Origin: Branchiostoma floridae
Taxonomy: Eukaryota; Chordata; Leptocardii; Amphioxiformes; Branchiostomatidae
Assembly (NCBI RefSeq): GCF_000003815.2
Contig: NC_049996.1
Location: forward strand, 16,133,452 to 16,197,451
Length of the DNA: 64,000 bases
Direction of reading: 5' to 3'
Shown here one piece after another: positions 35,030 through 47,900 of the stretch. The translations under genes were made by a program, and so were the position numbers. A model generated the notes under the pieces. The model did not search any database, was not told the DNA's origin, and saw only the letters and a program-made list of their open reading frames with translations. Every line of letters begins with the position of its first letter. Positions within the stretch are counted from its first letter, which is position 1.

Positions 35030-35905
35030 TCCCCAGCAAGCCACAAGCACCTTACCTAAACACTTGTCACAGAATCAGCCGCGAATTTCAGCTCAGTCTC
35101 GGCAAAACCAGGATAGAGACGTTTTTATTGCGTTTTTATCACGTAATCCGGACGCAATCAAACGAACACATGTGTTAGGGTTTCAGCATCAGGGGCTATG
35201 AATGGAGGTTTGGGGTATATCGGAATGCTTCACCTCCGATAGCCCATGATACTGTCAGTTTCTTGTCTTTGATAATGAAACTATCACATGTTTTTTCCGT
35301 AAACATAATATTCAAGCGCTGGATTTTCCTTTGAAAAACCGTCCGATGGTTGGTTCTTTGCTACAAGGCAGTACCTAGGAAACTCTATGTGAGACACTGT
35401 TAAAGCGTCACTCGGGCGCGTGAAAGGCCCCCATGCGGAATCAATGTGTAACTGCACCAGTACCGTTAGTTTCCAAAGAACGGGTCTAGAATGTACAAAA
35501 GGAAGTTGTTAAGTACTTAGGGACCTTCCATATCCTCAACGTGACGTTATATCCAATCGTTTTGCTAGATAATGTCGAAACATTCATGATAAAAAATGTT
35601 GGACTCTGAAACCTGACCCCACGCGTGGAATAGTCCATTTTTCAGATGTAGGGAGGACAGCAGCATAGGTTAAGTTCAAATATTAACAATTGTACGGACT
35701 GGGGCACAAATGTATGAGTAATATTTTATAAGAAGATGTGCAGTAGTATTGAATTCATTTTGATGCGTATAGCAAACTTGTGTGGGTATTGATAACATAT
35801 ACTTTCTCGTTACACCCCTAATACTGAATGGCATTGCCCTCTGGCGGAAAGCGGAAATAAAGTTCCCGAAGTTTGCGGACATCTTGTGGAGATTCACGGC
35901 AAAAA
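35030..35905 (+). promoter_or_regulatory. Duplicated promoter block and 5' UTR exon of the glycosyltransferase gene
   Basis: About 880 bp align, with indels, to 60535-61505 upstream of the TRADD-like gene (for example CAGAATCAGCCGCGAATTTC, GTAATCCGGACGCAATCA, GGAATGCTTCACCTCCGAT, ATATCCAATCGTTTTGCTAG, AGTTTGCGGACAT). Both copies end in GGCAAAAA plus a consensus donor GTAAGT (35906 here). That fits a noncoding first exon ending at 35905. A tandem GGAA (ETS-like) element, GCGGAAAGCGGAAATAAAG, is at 35844-35862. Transcription start not determined. Confidence 0.6.
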
Positions 35906-36249
35906 GTAAGTAAACATGAAGGTCTGCGCACTTTTAAGGATTTTATGATTCGTCAGGATTGTCAGGATTATGTTCTTTGTCGGGAAATCCATGTTGAAAA
36001 ACTTTTGCCGTTGCAGTGACGTCCAATTTGAAAGTCGTGAACTCAATTATGTGCTTGTTGATATATTTGCTCTAAACTTCTGCCGTACTCTGAGTACACT
36101 GAAAACCTTTCATTAGTAACTTATTCATGTACTTCTGCAAATCTACTAAGTGATTTCGAAATGTTAAGGTTTCAAGTTGAACTTTTCCCAAAGGGCCTGA
36201 AATCAGACTTTTTTTCGATTAGAAAATACAGCTTTAAGAGTAACGTTAG

Positions 36250-38560
36250 AGTACAGTAGAGTAGAGTTGTTCCAGCCCGGTAGGAGTGTCCACTCCAGTT
36301 TAGAAAATTATATCAGGGTCACATTTTTCTGCATAGGAATTTTGTACTGCACATTTTTACCTTTGCCAGAATGGCAAGGTTATGTTTTAGGCTTGTACGT
36401 CTGTCTGTCTGTCTGTCTGTCTGTCGCCAGCATAACTCGAGAAGCCTTGGATGGACCCTGATGATATTTGGTAGGTGGGTAGGGGTCGGGAAAATGAAGG
36501 TCAAGTTCGATAATGGGTCCCCTAGCGGCTTGCTATGGTACTACAGCGGAAGCTCAATTTTTGATATCTTGTGTTCTGGACACGCAGTGGTCATGATTTT
36601 TGAGTGGTAGATAGCCCTTGGGGCAGAGAGTAATTGCTGTGAGTTTGGGCCCCCTAGCAGCTCTATTAGAACTGCAGGTGCCGGTTTCCTTTCAAATTTT
36701 GGACAAGAATAACTAGAGAACGTGTTGACGGATCGTCATAATTTTTAGTATGTAGATAGAATGAGTGATGACTTACACAATGAAATACTACTTATGCAAA
36801 TAAATCCTCTGCATTCCCTGATAGGACTTTCAAACTTGACACATTTGTAGCTGGGAAAGAGAGAAATGTTAACACATATTAATTATGCAAATGAGGTCAT
36901 CATTTGCATAATTAGTGAGAAAATATAAACGTGTTGATGGATCGTCAAGATTTTTCGTATGAGATAGCCTATGTGAGAACTTACATAATGAGATACAAAT
37001 CATGCAAATAAGCAACTAATTTACAGAACATAAATCCACTGCATTCCATGCTAGGACTTTCAAAGTTGTCACATATGTAACTGAGAAAGAGGGCAGAGAG
37101 TAAGAGGTGTATGTTTGGGTCCCCAACGTCTTTTTGGAACTGCAGGAGCCGGTTTAGTTTTAGACTTTGAAAGAAAATAAGTCAAGAAGGGATGAAGCGA
37201 TCATCATGATTTTTGGTATGCTGATAGCTTAGATAAAGCTTGATACAATTTGATGTTAATTATGTAAATTGCGATCTCATTTGTATAATCAATGGCAAAA
37301 TTTTATGAACCAACTCCAGGCATATAAAGTAAAATGTAATGAGTAACACATTTATGTCTACAGACATCATTCTACATAACAAACCTGGTTTATTTGGCAA
37401 AGGTATGTGTTCGTGGAACTCTAGTTTTACATATTTTAGGAGACAAATTTTTTTCTCCGTGCAAATTTTTCCTTTGCAGAAAACCTGTTACCTTTATTAC
37501 CTCCATGAAATGTCATGGAGGTTATATTTTGACTATCGTTTGTCTCTCTGCCTGTCTGTCTGTCAACAAGATAACTCAAGAATGGATAGAATTGGATTGG
37601 TTTCATACTTGGTGTGTTGGTGGGGTGTGATGAAAGATGGAAGTGATTAGATTTTGGGCCCCTAGTGGCTTCCCTTGGTACTGCAGCGCAACTTCCGGTT
37701 TTGCTATCCCGTGCTCTGAACAAGCTCATGGTCACAAATTTTAAGTACTAGATAGCTCTTGTGCTCAGGAATAAGTGAACAAAAGTTTGGGCCCCCTAGC
37801 TACTAGTTTCGGGATAGCAGGGGCATTTTTGTCAAATATTTCTGAAGTGGATAACTCAAGAAGGGAACAACGAATTTTCAAGATTTTGGTATGTATGTAA
37901 CGTTACCTTAGACAATTTTGTACAAAATGAAATACTAATTATGCAAAATAGAAGTACATTTGCATAATTAATTAGAATAATCTATCATAGCAGTTTTTTC
38001 AATGTACCTATTGTCCCGGACACGATATGGTCTTGACATCGTAGTGGTAGATAGCATTCAGCATCATGACAGAGTGGAGCAAGTTTCAGCCCCCTGACAT
38101 TTATTTTCAGAACTGTAGGGGTATTTTTTGTTGAGACATTCGAAAGAGGATAACTGCAGAAAGGAATGACGGATTGACATCATTTTAGGCATACAGGTAG
38201 CTTAGGCGAAGATGTTCATAATTAATGATATACATGTTATTAGGGATTCATTTGCATAATTAATGTGGAAATAGCATAATTCCATTGTTTTCAATAACTG
38301 GACTTAAATGAATGTAACGCATAGATGGAACATAAGCAGATACCAAATATGCTAATGAGGAACTGATTTGCATAATGTATGCAAAAATTGCAAAACCACT
38401 TAATGATTAATGATGGGAATTTTATACTTGTGACATGTGTATGTTAGTCAATGATGAACGTCACCATGCATAAATCATGTAAATGTGCAAGTCATCTGCA
38501 TGAAATTTACAAAAGCTCTAAATATTTCATGGAGGTATGAGGTCGCCAAACTCTAGTTAT
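36250..38560. repeat. Two related noncoding repeat units with GTCTGTCT microsatellite
   Basis: Blocks near 36370-36620 and 37495-37760 share TGTCTGTCTGTC, CAAGATAACTCAAGAA-like, CCCCTAGCGGCTTGC/CCCCTAGTGGCTTCC and a run ending AGTGGTAGATAGC. TTTCATGGAGGT occurs at 37511 and 38527 in related contexts. AT-rich spacers repeat AATTATGCAAAT. No coding potential. Confidence 0.55.
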
Positions 38561-38832
38561 ATATCCCTTTCGACTTCTTAGATGTATTCTAAACCTGGTG
38601 ACCATGACCTTTTTGTTATGCGTCACTGTGATTATCAAGACTTTGTGATAACTTGTAAATTTCCTATATGTCCCTCAGTCATGATGTATTCTTGCGTGTA
38701 CTATGATAGCCGAATGTTGAAGAAAAACTAAATTATATACTCCGAGGCTCTTTGGTTACTGCATCTTTGCATGTCTAAAATTATGTTCCTGTCCCCATAT
38801 GTGTCCACATACTTTAACACCCACCTGTTTCA

Positions 38833-38904
38833 GGTGTTGAAACCATGGGTACCTGACACCTGAACAAGTCATCATGGCTGAGGGCCAATGGCAAGGTCCC
38901 ACAG
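38833..38904 (+). promoter_or_regulatory. Start exon with four-codon uORF (38844-38855)
   Basis: The exon begins after a good acceptor (CACCTGTTTCAG). A short uORF, ATG GGT ACC TGA, precedes the main ATG at 38874 (ATCATGG context). The uORF would reduce initiation unless bypassed. Confidence 0.55.
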
Positions 38905-41900
38905 GTAAGATTTCACATCCTATCTTTCAAGCATGAAATTACTATAATTACAAATCATAATCCCTTGACATATATTTGTGTGTCGTTGGGGCACCATGAA
39001 TAGTCAATCCACCATCCTCCTCCAAAAACTGTGTCTTCCACTGCAGTGCTCTCATAGCTTCAGCTAGGCTCAGTCCAATCAATTCTTTTTGGGTTGGCGG
39101 AAACGGCTGCCCGGTCGGTCGGCGGAAACCGCTGCCCTGTCCGGTCCGGAGGTTGGTTTTGGGGTTTTGAGTGTACCAAATGTAAACAACATGGCTTGCT
39201 GTCGCAACAGTAATTTAGGTGCATTTCTTGTGTAGGCTGGCCCTACGTTGAACAGTAGTACTAATATCGTAAACATTACCGTAATTACCGTAATAACGGC
39301 GTGATTTTGATCTTATACACGTTTGCGGTAACCACCAGATTTCGGTGATGTCATGATCAGCTCATTAGCGCTTATAAGGTCGATAATGAGCCACTTGTAC
39401 TCACCGTAAGAACTGATTTGCGCCTTGATTTTTTTTGCGAAAATATTATCCCCAACACTAGTTTTATATTTATATACTCTGAAACAAGAAAACTGTAGGT
39501 TAGATTGATTGGATTGTGTAATTCATCGGAGGTTTTCGGCATTCCATGCGGCGCACATTAGGTCGTTGACCCCGAAATACGCAGCGTGTGGACACGTGGA
39601 TATGTGTGAGGCGCTTCTAATAGGGGACAGTAGTAAACTTTATTATTACTTGCTCTGGAATAGCTTTAGGCAAATAAGATGTGGGCATTGATCAGAGTAT
39701 GAGTCATTCGTGTTGAAGATTAATTGCTAATTTAAAATATTTTCTCGAGTCGACCATGGCTACGTTGTTTATCGCGGTGCTATTTGGGCTCCAACCGCTC
39801 TGCCGATCTGGGACTGGATGGGATTCTGCTGACTTTTAGTACTTTGGCCTCGAACATATTTTGTTAAATCCTTAGTTAAATCTTTATTATCTGCAGGTTT
39901 TTTCATTTCCGACATGTGAGAAAATTGTATCGTGATCAATCAAAGAATTGCAGTTTCAGGCTGTTTGATTAATAATAAATTATGTTCTCATTAATATTCC
40001 GTGTTCAAAAGATGAATATTCTTGATATTACCGACTGCTCTCCACGTAATTACAATCGTATTTACAGCATGTACACGATTACCGTCGTCTAGGGCTGGGT
40101 ACCGGTACAGAAAATTCAGGTCCAGGTCCGGTTCAGGTCCAAAGGATCAGGTCCAGGTCCGGACCTGAACCTGGACCTGATTCAGTATGACTCATACCAA
40201 TTGTCCATTTCACTACAAAGAAATCTGTTTGGCGGAGTATTAGACTTACACTGGCGTTTTAAAATCCTACAACGCTAACTGCACCTGTACGATTGACTGT
40301 AAACCTTGATAGAAATTACTATAAACTCTACTCTACTTCACTCTTGTCATTTTCTTCCAACTGCAAGCGCCAAAACGTGTGAATGCCTGATAAAATAATA
40401 TGTTAATTTTCTAATCGGTCCAACATCCGGTCCACCTAATTTTTTCAGGTCCGGTTTTTCTGGACCGATCCAATAAGAAAAAACGGTTTTGTACCGGTAC
40501 GCTGCCCTACCGTCGTCGTAATTTAGATACAGAATATTACCAGCCGTTTTCCAACCGAAGCCCCGTCCAAAATTTCGACACGCAGTTTTGTATACGTTTA
40601 TTCTACGATGAGTGTATGTTTGATAGTGAGATTACAATATATTAATGCTTTCTGCTGCAAGGAGACGCAGCTGCACTAGATACCTTACTCTGCTGTATGC
40701 AATACTCGAAACCCCAAAAAACAACCTCCGGACCGGGCAGGGGTTAGTTGTATTGTCCCTTGTAGTATGGTGTTTGCAAGTACTAGTCCCGATGACTATT
40801 TCAGATACATGTATGTAATATGCATCTGCAAGGAAGTTTGACATGTCCATGACATGACTTCGGTGATGGCCAGGGGGGAGTGACACCTTTTAGATTCATT
40901 GCTAGTGTAACAGTGGTGTTCAAATACCGCCTATCGTCCTTGCCCAACAGCTCTTGAGCTTTGGTGGCAACAGCGATAGCGGTCATGACTTGTAATCCGC
41001 CGACCCGAGTTCAATCCCCGGTGTCGGCATGGTTGTTTTCTTTCTGTTCTTACTCGCCCCTCTCAATTCTACAAGCCGATGCGGAACTGCTGGAGGAGAA
41101 ACCGCCCTCTGCCGAACCGGAGGTCACCACTGCCCAGGCCGAGGAGGACGTCTACGAAGCCATCAGCGATGACGAACTGGACGCCATGATGGATGAGGAG
41201 GCCATGAAGGAGGCTGACCAGACTGACTCCAAGGAGGAGGAAAAACGGGAAGCAGCGGATGTGCCACACTGTGAGTAACAGTCTAAGATGTGCCACACAG
41301 GGATGTCAATCTCGGAGATTCGAGGACGAATCTTGAAAAGAAAAGGGGGAGTAGTGTAACAGTGGTGTTCAAATACCGCCTATCATCCTTGCCCAACAGC
41401 TGTTGAGCTTTTGTGGCAACAGCGATAGCGGTCATGACTTGTAATCCGCCGACCCGGGTTCGATCCCCGGTGTCGGCATGGTTGTTTTCTTTCTGTTCTT
41501 ACTCGCCCCTCTCAATTTCTACACTACTAATAACTTGTAAAAGTGTGATAACTTTTTTTTACATTGCTTTGCAGATGTTGAAAAGTACTTCTTTTTCATC
41601 AAGGAAGAGGTCAGCTCAAATTGGAAGGACCTGGCCTTCCATCTTGGATTCAAGCGAGCAGACAGGGAGAACATAGCCAGTACAAACCGAGATGACAAGC
41701 ATCGCTGTATAGCCCTGTTGGAGGAATGGCACAATCGCAATGGAAAGAAAGCCACCATAGAGATCCTGATGGAGGCTCTATCTGAGGCAGGGTTACAGCG
41801 TACTGTGGATGGGCTGAAGAACAAATATCCTGGTAAGAATGATAATCATTGTTCCCCGAAATCTATTTTTCTATTACAAAATAAGACAGTAGCATGGGGA

Positions 41901-44900
41901 AGAAAATTTGTCTTTCACATGCACATTATCCGACTGCTGCCTACCCCTGTGTCAGGGATCCCAGCAGCAGATGATGGATACTACTACATTTGATGATACA
42001 ACACATTAGAATTATAAGATAGCAGATGTAAACACCCCTCCAGTCTGTGTATCTGTATCTATACAGCCGGTATAACCACCCTTGGGTGTAACACAGCTAC
42101 AAAGTTATAATAGCCATGAATATTACATATTGTGTGCTCTAAGAATCTGTACTATATATAGAAGTAATACAATCTCTTCTCCACCATACCTGAGTTGAGC
42201 ACGTCTTATAAGTCTTCATATTAAGTCTTCATATATTTAACTCTATTTTTCACCCAAATTGTCTCAACACCACAAACGGCCAGAAAGGACTAATTATAAA
42301 ATCTGGCCTGATATGTGCAGTGTACACATGGCAATGGTCTTATATGTGATGCCCTTGATACATTACCTAAAAAACTATGTACATGCTGTAACATTATAAA
42401 TGATAAACTCTTACTATATTCTTTGAAGTTATTATGCTAGCTTCAAGATAGAAGGAATTTCTGGCTGCCACATGGTATTTTCTTTGTTAGGGATCTCATG
42501 GAAAAGTTCTTAATACCATTTTTAGCTCAATAGATGACAGGACGATATGACAATAGAAACAATTGGTTCATAAATAAATAAATAAATAGATTATAGCATA
42601 AGAAAAACACACTCAGAAAAACAATTCAAATAAAACATTTATCCGAATAAAAATTTTCTATCCGATCCAAAATTGTGTTCACACTGCTCTTCGGCAATCT
42701 GATTAGTGCACCCTCAGTCTTATCCGAATAAAACATTAGTTGCGTTTCACGGACATATAGCTACATGGCGCTCCTTAAAGGTCACAGGTTGAGGTCAAAG
42801 TGAGGTTCTTAACTTTGTTCCTGCACTGGTCGAGGGATTTCTCAACTCCGTGCTCCACCATTCCTTTGGATATATAAATGTCCGTTCTTATATGGACTTT
42901 CCCAAGCTTTTTCTGCGTCTCCTCCCGCCCCCAGATGGAATTGAGCAGCTTCATCTGTTCCGGCATCCACTTGGCGAATGATGAAGATTTCCTTTTGGTC
43001 ACTTGCAAGTAAAACTTGGCGAAAAATACTAGCTGAAAACTACAAAGTGATCTGGTGCGTGTTGTGTTGCATGTCCTGCGCGATGCAAACTATGACCCCA
43101 AGTTCACAGATGTATGATGTCACACCCCGAACTAGCGGAATCCTATCCACTTGCGCGTTCACACTGCCGAATCACACAAATCGGACTCCCCGCAGCACAG
43201 TTCTATCCACTTCACCGAGGTGGATTGCGAAGGATTCGTTTCCATGAAATCCACTGCATGCCAAAACTTATTCGGATAACTTTATCAGTCTTAGATACAA
43301 GCACGTATTAATTGCAGCTTGTAACTATCTTGAAACGAGTGGAATAACTTGAAATACTCAAGACTTGCTGCATGCTTGTATTTCATAAATTGCAATAGAC
43401 TATACAGGGTGACTGAGCTTGTGGTTTTTCCTGACCAATATTGTCTTGTTCAGGCATGCATTTCCTTTCACCCCTCATATCCACCTCCAGAACTGCGCAG
43501 TCCAGATTCAGACCTTACTGTGCGCCTACAGCTGGGCCTGATGCGACAAACATGGGCTCAGCCAGGGGACATCGAAGGACAAATCGAAAAACGGATCGTA
43601 GAGCTGGAGCAGGAACTGTTTACTGCAGAAGTGTTGACGGACGAAGAGCGCTTCGGGAAAGCACATAAGGCCTTCCAGAGAAGCAAGGCTCTTCTTATGA
43701 ACACAGTTGTTGGAGGAGGGGTAAGTAATTTGGTGACTTACATGTATGTGGTGGGTTTTGGGTGATTAGCCAGTGTGATTCAGTACTTTTATAGCAATTT
43801 CTAGCAAGAACCAATCAGACTAGGCTGCTGACTGTAGAAATTAACTGGTACAAATGACTAAACACTGTGTGAATTGTCATGGACACGCTTGCAGAGAAGG
43901 TCAGCAGGACTGGCGCCACGTTGTTATCATTAGGTCTACAAAAATTTATGTCAATACATGTATTAGTCTTTTTTCACTTAAGCTTAAGACGTTCCAGATA
44001 AATTTGGATCTCGCCTTTACAGACCAAAGTAGCACGGCCTGCCGGGCAGTCAACAGTTGCAGGGCCTTCTCATGAATTCTTAGGGATGTTGGCAAAAGAG
44101 GGTGAGCTACAACACTTAACGGTCATGCACGTATGCTACAGTGCTTATACAATATATGCAGTAGTTTGATCGATATAAAATACCAGTCAGTTTATCATTC
44201 CACACACAATGTACTTGTATCAAGATCGTTAATCAGACATCAACTATATGTACGATGAGCAAGTCATCAGTCCTTTGAATTATGAAATTACTATACAGAT
44301 CATAATCCCTTGACCTATTTGTGTGTCGTTTGGGCACCATGAATAGTCAATCCACCATCCTCCTTCAAAAATTCTGTCCTCCACTGCTCTCATAGCTTCA
44401 GCTAGGCTCAGTCCTGTCCATTCTTTTATGTTGTCTTCCCACATTGTCCTCTGTGTTCCCCTCTTCTGATCACATAGTCTTTATAGCAAATGCCCACAAA
44501 CGCCCACTCTGGAGAAGTCCGCGCTGCACGAATCTCATATTTTTTGCCTGGAATATGTCCTCTTTGTGCTCCCATGTATTAATCCTGAGTTTCAAGTCAA
44601 TCCATTGATGCGAAGTGATATAAATCAAAGTTAACGATTGTCGATGGTCTTTTTAGCGAACGCCCAGAAAAAAGTATTTTTAGCGAATGCCGACTATATT
44701 CACAAAAATATCGGCCGTCGCGATTATTGTGTTTATCAGTCTTAGATACAAGCAAATATTAATTGCAGCTTGTAACCATCTTGAAACGAGTTGAATAACT
44801 TGAAATACTTAAGACTTGCTGCATGCTTGTATTCATAATTGCATAGACTATACAAGACTCATAGTTTGTGTTTTTTACTGGCCATTTGTGTTGTTTAGGC

Positions 44901-47900
44901 ATGCATTTCTTTTCACCCCTCGTATCCACCTCCAGAACTGCGCAGTCCAGATTCAGACCTTCCTGTGCACGTTCAGCTGGGCCTGATGCGACAAACATCT
45001 GCTCAGGGGCAGGCTGGGGACATCAGCAAAGAACATATCAAAGAACGGCTCTTCGAGCTAGAGCGGCAACTGATTACTCCAGAAGTGTTGATGGACAAAG
45101 AGCTCTACAGGAAAGCACTGAAGGTCATCCAGAGACAAAAGGCTTTTCTTATAGACATGGTTTATGGATCAGGGGTGAGTAATTTGGTGACGTATGTGGT
45201 GGGTTTGGCCAGCGTGATTCAGTAGTTTTGTAGCGATTTCTAGCAAGAACCAATCAGACTAGGCTGCTAAGCAGGTCACCAAGTGTCATTGACAAGTAGC
45301 CAATGACAGCCTAGCTGTGGCTATAGATAGCACACCTGGCTAATCCCTTGTTTCTTATAAAACACTTAAACCATTAGTGCATTTCAGTTGTTGTTTTACA
45401 TTTCTTAAATACAGTCAAACCTGCCCAAGACGACCACCCGGGGGACCGGGAAAAAACGGTCGATTTGGACAGGTGGTCACTGAGAAGAGTATCGACTCAA
45501 AACATGCCCGATGCAAAGTAAAATTGTTTCCGTTGTGTTTAATGGCAAATAGCAAGCACACTACTCGCACGCAAAGAACTTTATTGTCAAACACAACACG
45601 CACAATGTAAATTGTAAATTTGACCCCAAGCTTTTTGTACCTAACGTTTTAGACAGTAAGGGAACTTGATCGCTGTGTTCTTGAACTACGGTGCACCTTT
45701 CGAATTCGATGCCCGGTTTGTCCCAATAGCGTACTGACATTGTACCCACGGGCGAATGTACAGTACAGTTGGGCAAAAGCACTCACACAGATCTTTCTTA
45801 AAAAAAGTATGAGGCTATATACGTTTCAGCATTCGTTCACTTTATAATGATATAGACTTTAAAAAAAACTTCTGTTACAACTAGATTCGGATTTTCTTAC
45901 AACGAAATTTCCTCCCATAATACAGTAGACTGCCCCATTGACCCACCCATTGACTGCCGCCATCCTTATTCTAAACAATACATCGTAATGGCAGTCAAAA
46001 TCCGACGCAAACTGACCGATTTCGGCACAAAATCGCGCTAGTTATCATAAAAAATCGATGAAAACCTCAATTTTGAAAATGATGCGGTCGTTATGGGTCC
46101 CAATTTGGGCCGGTCGCGGTCGCGTTGGCCAGGTGGTCATTGAGAAAAGGTCGCTTAATGCTTACGTCAATGGGAAAAAAATCGGAACCGAGAAAAAGCG
46201 GTCGAAATGGCCAGGTGGTCGCTGAGAAGAGGTGGTTGCTCGGGCAGGTTTGACTGTATATCTAATTTATCAGTTTTAAAAGTTAACTTTGATGACGTGA
46301 GGAGACAGTAAAGGCGAAGTTTTACACCTTCAATGGCGATGAACTTGCGCTAATGGAACAATCTTTTGTACAATTCCAATCTGACAGGAGACTGATGCTT
46401 CCACAACATGTAAAACCTGTGACCAGGGTTTAAGAGCCCTAGAATGGACACCAATGAGTGAAGTGATCTGTGCGTGAATTGTCAGTTAAAATCACAATAG
46501 GCACTTCTTCCCTTTGCAACAAAGGTCAAAGATACTAGACTTGTGCAGCTGTAAAATAAGCACATATTATAATTATATGCTGTAGATTGAACAAAAAGGA
46601 TCAGAAAACAGATAGCAAATGTCATATTGCCAAAGTAAATAAAAAGTCAAAGAATAAGAATTTGTGAAAGAACAAAATGAAAAATCTATTGTTGGTAGGG
46701 GCCACTGGGTATCGGTACAGTAAATTCAGGTACGGGTCCGGTTCAGGTCCAGAGGATCAGGACCAGGTACAGAATCTACGGCCTTGTACCTGAACCTGAT
46801 TGTCTGTGAAAACTATTTGGCAATCATAACTCAAAACAATGGTCCATTTTCAATTATTTTGTTACAAAGGAATCTGTTTGGTGGAGTATCTGACCTCCAC
46901 TGGTGTTTTAAAATCTTTTAATGCATAGAGGCCCTCTTTCAAGTCCTCCTTGCTTTATGCATTAAACCAAGGCTTAAGCTAAACCTTTGACTGTAGAAAT
47001 TAACTGGTACAAATGACTAAACACTGAATTGGCATGGACACGCTTGCAGAGAAGGTCAGCAGGACTGGCACAAGAAGTTGTTTTCATTAGGTCTACAAAA
47101 ATTTATGTCAATATTAGTCTTTTTTCACTTAAGCTTAATATGTTCCAGATAAATTTGGATCTTGCCTTTACAGACCAAACCAGCACTGCCTGCCGAGCAG
47201 TCAACAGTTGCAGGGCCTTCTCATGAATTCTTAGGGATATTGGCAAAAGAGGGTGAGCTACAACAATTATTGATGGTCATGCACGTATACCACGTGCTTA
47301 TGTATGCAGTAGTTTGATCGATCTAAAGTACCAGTCAGTTTATCACTCCACACACAATGTACTTGTATCAAGATCGTCAATCAGACATACACTCGGCACA
47401 AAAAGTTTGGAATATCAACTTTGGTATATCATATTTTTGTTATTTATGCATCGATTTCAATGTATTATATATCAATAGAAAGCTTGTGTGATTTTCTTTC
47501 CCATGGTATCAAACTTATTATGATTGTTATCACATGAAACGAGCACAAGGCCTGCTTACGTGAGTGGGTCACGAAAAAAAAGTGCCCAAATTCCCCTACT
47601 TCTGTTCAACACTGCATCGTCATGTTGATATTGGCGCGTGTGTCACTGGTTCAATCAGTCCTCTTTTCACCTCACATTTTGTATGCGGAACATACAAGGT
47701 TTTAGTACACTTGAGTAGAGTTCATCTGCCCTTTCGATAGTTGTATGGCAGAATCAAAGCGTGGATGCGGCAAGGAGAACCGCACGCTGACAAGGCAAGA
47801 GTAACTTTCGGCATTTGGTGGTGGAGGCAGCGTCATGGTGTGGGTGGTATAACCACCATAGGGTAAACAAGACTCGTCATCATTCCAGGCAAATTAATGT

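Noticed and set aside
43454-45174. TRADD-like exon copies as extra coding exons of the fusion gene
   Set aside because: Both are phase 0-0, whereas exon 3 ends and the first ROC exon begins in phase 1, so inclusion would break the frame.
47029-47226. Shared 65-73-aa frame in both intronic duplicate blocks (also 43854-44075)
   Set aside because: Similarity is explained by the block duplication; no domain, and the upstream parts diverge by indels.
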